Source: CAZWVM01 sp964637705 (GTDB taxonomy: Bacteria > UBA8481). From it: a stretch of DNA of 35,484 nucleotides. Of the stretch, positions 33,165 to 35,484 are shown piece after piece. Position numbers and translations under genes: made by a program. Every line of letters begins with the position of its first letter. Within the stretch, counting starts at the first letter, position 1. The stretch lies in the NCBI GenBank assembly GCA_964637705.1, contig CAZWVM010000008.1, positions 1-35,484 of the forward strand, in the 5' to 3' direction. Below the pieces are notes generated by a model. That model worked only from the letters and a program-made list of their open reading frames with translations. It was not told the origin of the DNA and made no database searches.

Positions 33165-33653
33165 ATGATCTCTCGCTCCCGGCAAAGGGGTGGGGCCGCC
33201 CCCTGGATCTTCGCGGCTCTCGGCTGTCTTGTCCTCCTCGTCGTCCTCCTGCTCGTCGTCGGCGCCGCGGGATTCTACTTCTACGCGCAGTCCACGCCGC
33301 CGGTCCAGGTCACGCCCGGCGGCGATGAACCGGCCGCGCCGGCCGCCTCCGTCGATCTCCGGTCCTATGCCGGCGCCTGGATGGACGTCGAGAGCACCGA
33401 GAACGAGGAGCACGTCATGATCCTGCGCGTCGAGGACGGCAAGATCGTCGGCGAGGCGCAGGAGGAGGACGTGAGATTCGAGCTGAGGCCTTCCTCCTCG
33501 GGCGGGATCGAGGGCACCGCGCGCGAGACGGGCGAGACCCCCGTCCCGATCCGCATGACGCTCTCCGAGGACGGCCAGAACCTCGTCGTGACGATTCTTC
33601 CCCCGGAGAGCGAGCCCTACGTCCACACCTTCATGAGGATGGCGACGGAGTAG
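33165..33653 (+). CDS. Small membrane-anchored protein, unknown
   Basis: A 162-residue protein with one N-terminal transmembrane helix (residues 14-40) after a basic start and a proline/alanine linker. It ends in a ~100-residue beta-rich domain (S-Y-A-G-A-W-M-D-V-E-S start, resembling lipocalin-like or heat-shock-related small beta-barrels only in general shape). No recognisable function. The short gap and co-orientation with the next gene suggest an operon of two small membrane proteins. Confidence 0.6.
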   Translation: MISRSRQRGGAAPWIFAALGCLVLLVVLLLVVGAAGFYFYAQSTPPVQVTPGGDEPAAPAASVDLRSYAGAWMDVESTENEEHVMILRVEDGKIVGEAQEEDVRFELRPSSSGGIEGTARETGETPVPIRMTLSEDGQNLVVTILPPESEPYVHTFMRMATE

Positions 33654-33660
33654 GCTTCGG

Positions 33661-34083
33661 ATGAACCTCCGGCGCCTTGATTACGACGAGATCGTCACGG
33701 CCGTGCGCTGGGGAGGCAAACTTGGCGTCGTGCCGCTCTGTGTCGCCTCCTTCATGCTCGTCGGGAGCATGGTGCGGGGCGAGGTGCTGGGGCGGGACCC
33801 GGAGGCGTGGGGCCGATGGGTTCGGATCGGGGTGGAGTTCTTCCTCATGGCCGGGTGGAGTTTCGGGGTGATCTCGCTCGTGAGGCAGTATTTCGCGCGG
33901 ACGGTCGGACACCTTCCCGCGGTCTTCGCGGCCGGGCTCTGCGGCACGCTCGTCGACAACATGATGGGCGTCTTCTTCCAGGCGATCGCGCCGGACGCGC
34001 CCCCGCCGTTGTTGACCGCGCTCCTTGGCTGTGCCCTCTCCTTCATCGTCGCGGGGGTTCTCACCTCGAGCGCGCGGAGGTAG
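33661..34083 (+). CDS. Small four-helix membrane protein, unknown
   Basis: A 140-residue protein with about three or four hydrophobic helices. A GGAG sequence overlapping the previous stop region could serve as the SD. Its stop codon TAG (34081-34083) is the first three bases of a copy of the repeat TAGGTGTCAGGC, so the repeat may have altered the 3' end. The function is unknown. Confidence 0.6.
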   Translation: MNLRRLDYDEIVTAVRWGGKLGVVPLCVASFMLVGSMVRGEVLGRDPEAWGRWVRIGVEFFLMAGWSFGVISLVRQYFARTVGHLPAVFAAGLCGTLVDNMMGVFFQAIAPDAPPPLLTALLGCALSFIVAGVLTSSARR

Positions 34084-34240
34084 GTGTCAGGCAGTGAATA
34101 AGTGAATTATCGGTTGGCGGTAGGTGTCAGGCTCCCACATTCCCACATTAGCCCGTAAAACAGGACGAAGAACATAAGCCGCTGACGATAAAAGAGTTCG
34201 GGATCATCGGGCAAATGTGGGAAAGTGGGAGCCTGACACC
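34081..34240. repeat. GTGTCAGGC repeat element with octamer units and inverted arms
   Basis: TAGGTGTCAGGC occurs at 34081 and 34121. The first is followed by GTGAATAA and GTGAATTA (34094-34109), the second by TCCCACAT twice (34133-34148). The arm 34123-34149 is the reverse complement of 34214-34240 with one mismatch. The arms are ~65 bases apart and the space between has no gene. The right arm encodes the last residues of the gene at 34204. Same style as the element at 5191-5479. Confidence 0.65.
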
Positions 34241-35277
34241 GTTACTGCCGTTTCCGCCAAGTCGTATCTCATCGGATACCGATCCTGATCGCGCCAACTA
34301 TCCGGCACGGAGAATCTCACCCGTTCAGTCGGAATCGACCATTCGATTCGATACGCGTCAGAAACGCTTGTACTGCCGCGTTGAACGATTCGCACCCATT
34401 CATCGGAGGCGCGAATCACTAACGTATTCGATACGACAAAGGCTTCCCGTTCGCCGCCAGGGCTTAGATTCTTGCTGGAAAATGGATCGAGAATCCACCC
34501 CGGTCTTGTATCCCACGTCACCGGATCCACGAGCAGGCGGGCGCCGGGGACGAGAAGGCCGTGCGTCGTCGGATAGACGTCGCTGCCGGCCGGAATCGCC
34601 GTCTCCGGCGCCACCACTTCCCTCCCCTCCGGCAACCACCGGATCACTGTCCGACGCGACGCAGAATCCTGGTACGCGAGATAGCTGTCGTCCGGGGAGA
34701 GGCGAATCGCTCCTTTGATGGCGTCGACAGACCACCGGAAAACCGTATCATTTGTGACAGTTCGACTGGTCGTCGCATTTACAACGCGCTCCAGACAAAT
34801 AGCTATCGCATAAGGTTGTCCAACACCAAGATTTCCCGCTTCAGAAATGCGGGTATCTCGCTGAACAAGAGTATATGCACGATACGCGCCACCTACCCAC
34901 CCGTGCATATTTGAACGTTCCAGTAGTCGTTCGATAAGTCGTTTTCCAACGTTGTCTCTACCAGGCCATCCTGCAATCACACGTCTGGCATCATCCATCG
35001 GCAGCCGTCTCGCGATTTTCTCCGTGGGATCAATTCTATACACGGCGTTCTCATCGAACTCTACGACGCTCTTGTAGTATCCGCGCTGATCCTCTTTCAC
35101 CACCCACTGGACAAGCAGGTAAAGAGCGCCGTCCTTTCCCCATGCCACGTCGAGGATCTGGGCCGAGCGAAGATAGACGGGAGAGATCGAATACATCAAA
35201 GCGAAGGTCAAACCGACCGCCCCAGCCACAATCACCAGTACGACTGCGACGACCAGAGTAACCTGCCTTGCGGTCAT
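34204..35277 (-). CDS. Membrane-anchored protein with propeller-like repeats, unknown
   Basis: A 357-residue protein with an N-terminal transmembrane helix (residues 6-28) and a ~330-residue extracytoplasmic part. Segments such as R-L-S-P-D-D-S-Y-L-A-Y-Q and W-G-K-D-G-A-L-Y-L-L resemble beta-propeller blades, but no family is certain. The last ten residues (S-G-S-H-F-P-T-F-A-R) and the stop are read from the repeat element at its 3' end. The base composition is visibly lower in GC than the rest of the window, as is the sequence to its right, suggesting recent transfer. Only a weak SD is seen. Confidence 0.6.
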   Translation of the reverse strand: MTARQVTLVVAVVLVIVAGAVGLTFALMYSISPVYLRSAQILDVAWGKDGALYLLVQWVVKEDQRGYYKSVVEFDENAVYRIDPTEKIARRLPMDDARRVIAGWPGRDNVGKRLIERLLERSNMHGWVGGAYRAYTLVQRDTRISEAGNLGVGQPYAIAICLERVVNATTSRTVTNDTVFRWSVDAIKGAIRLSPDDSYLAYQDSASRRTVIRWLPEGREVVAPETAIPAGSDVYPTTHGLLVPGARLLVDPVTWDTRPGWILDPFSSKNLSPGGEREAFVVSNTLVIRASDEWVRIVQRGSTSVSDAYRIEWSIPTERVRFSVPDSWRDQDRYPMRYDLAETAVTVSGSHFPTFAR

Positions 35278-35322
35278 TCGTCTTTCTCACGAGCCTGTCG
35301 TGGCGCTAGCGTTGTTTTCATC

Positions 35323-35484
35323 CTACTTGATCCACCGTCGCATGGACTCGGGATAGACATCGCGGCGATTCCCGATGGCCCATACGCGAACAAGATCATC
35401 GCCCACAATCTCGTAGATGATCCGATAGTCCCCCGGACGTCAACTACATCTGTGACATGACGACAACTACACTTGCGTAGTAGT
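35323..35484 (-). pseudogene. Truncated RelE/ParE-type toxin gene fragment
   Basis: On the minus strand the frame ends at a TAG (35325-35323). It reads G-D-Y-R-I-I-Y-E-I-V-G-D-D-L-V-R-V-W-A-I-G-N-R-R-D-V-Y-P and then ends in W-I-K. G-D-Y-R-I-I-Y-E and the terminal R-R-D-V-Y motif are the C-terminal half of RelE/ParE mRNA-interferase or gyrase-poison toxins. The expected upstream part is not there: beyond ~35438 the sequence becomes short direct repeats. The gene is therefore interrupted or cut by the window edge. No antitoxin gene is visible. Confidence 0.65.
35437..35484. mobile_element. Possible insertion-sequence end
   Basis: CAACTACA occurs at 35441-35448 and again at 35464-35471, with TGTGACATGACG between. 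Such paired short direct repeats are typical of some IS ends (IS21/IS481-like types, from memory). The sequence breaks the toxin gene, and the contig stops here, as often happens at multi-copy ISs. No transposase lies in the window. Confidence 0.3.

Noticed and set aside
1..35484. CRISPR arrays, rRNA and tRNA genes
   Set aside because: No direct-repeat/spacer pattern with regular spacing and no tRNA cloverleaf or rRNA-like sequence was found; the octamer repeats have no spacers.

Overview
This is a GC-rich, densely packed bacterial segment (probably a whole metagenomic contig) from a Gram-negative-type organism. The evidence is a heptose epimerase (HldD), a heptose-kinase-like GHMP kinase, lipoprotein signal peptides and many envelope-glycan enzymes. 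I could not fix the phylum. An uncultivated lineage of the Acidobacteriota/Planctomycetota/FCB-adjacent kind would fit the composition and the intergenic repeats. There is no rRNA, tRNA, CRISPR array or intact transposase.

Layout. 128-4555 (+): Nudix hydrolase, GHMP sugar kinase and a lipoprotein with a glucoamylase-like domain, probably one operon. 4567-7410 (-): a CPBP membrane protease and two overlapping SDR epimerase-like genes, separated by a 30-bp inverted-repeat element. 7609-18378 (+): a tightly coupled run of eleven genes. It holds a radical SAM protein, a PHP phosphoesterase fused to a Cys-rich tail, a second radical SAM protein, a B12-binding radical SAM protein, a split transketolase (two subunits), a cupin, a DegT aminotransferase, a GNAT acetyltransferase, a GT-C-like membrane protein and a DPM1-type glycosyltransferase. 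18344-25352: ndk (-), an SDR and a GT2 (+), a beta-propeller lipoprotein, lhgO and hldD (-), and an SGNH hydrolase (+). 25342-28339 (-): an agmatinase-family enzyme and a degenerate GH31 protein. 28437-34083 (+): a small exported protein, a GT2, a NodU-type carbamoyltransferase, a GT-C membrane glycosyltransferase and two small membrane proteins. 34204-35484 (-): a lower-GC membrane-anchored protein and a truncated RelE/ParE toxin next to what looks like an insertion-sequence end.

How the genes fit together (inference): the centre of the window looks like a locus that makes and transfers an unusual surface sugar. The split transketolase could change the carbon skeleton, SDRs, cupin and DegT could modify it, GNAT could acylate it, and a polyprenyl-phosphate sugar synthase plus GT-C enzymes could transfer it outside. 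Three radical SAM enzymes (one B12-type) inside this locus are not explained by any standard sugar pathway I know. Three SDRs of the locus lack the usual catalytic tyrosine.

Two cross-cutting patterns stand out. First, several genes start without a Shine-Dalgarno sequence and have a -35 box exactly 35 bases before the start codon (17-base spacer, 6 bases from -10 to start), which implies leaderless mRNAs. Second, short intergenic repeats built from 8-base units occur at three places and supply the stop codons of three neighbouring genes.
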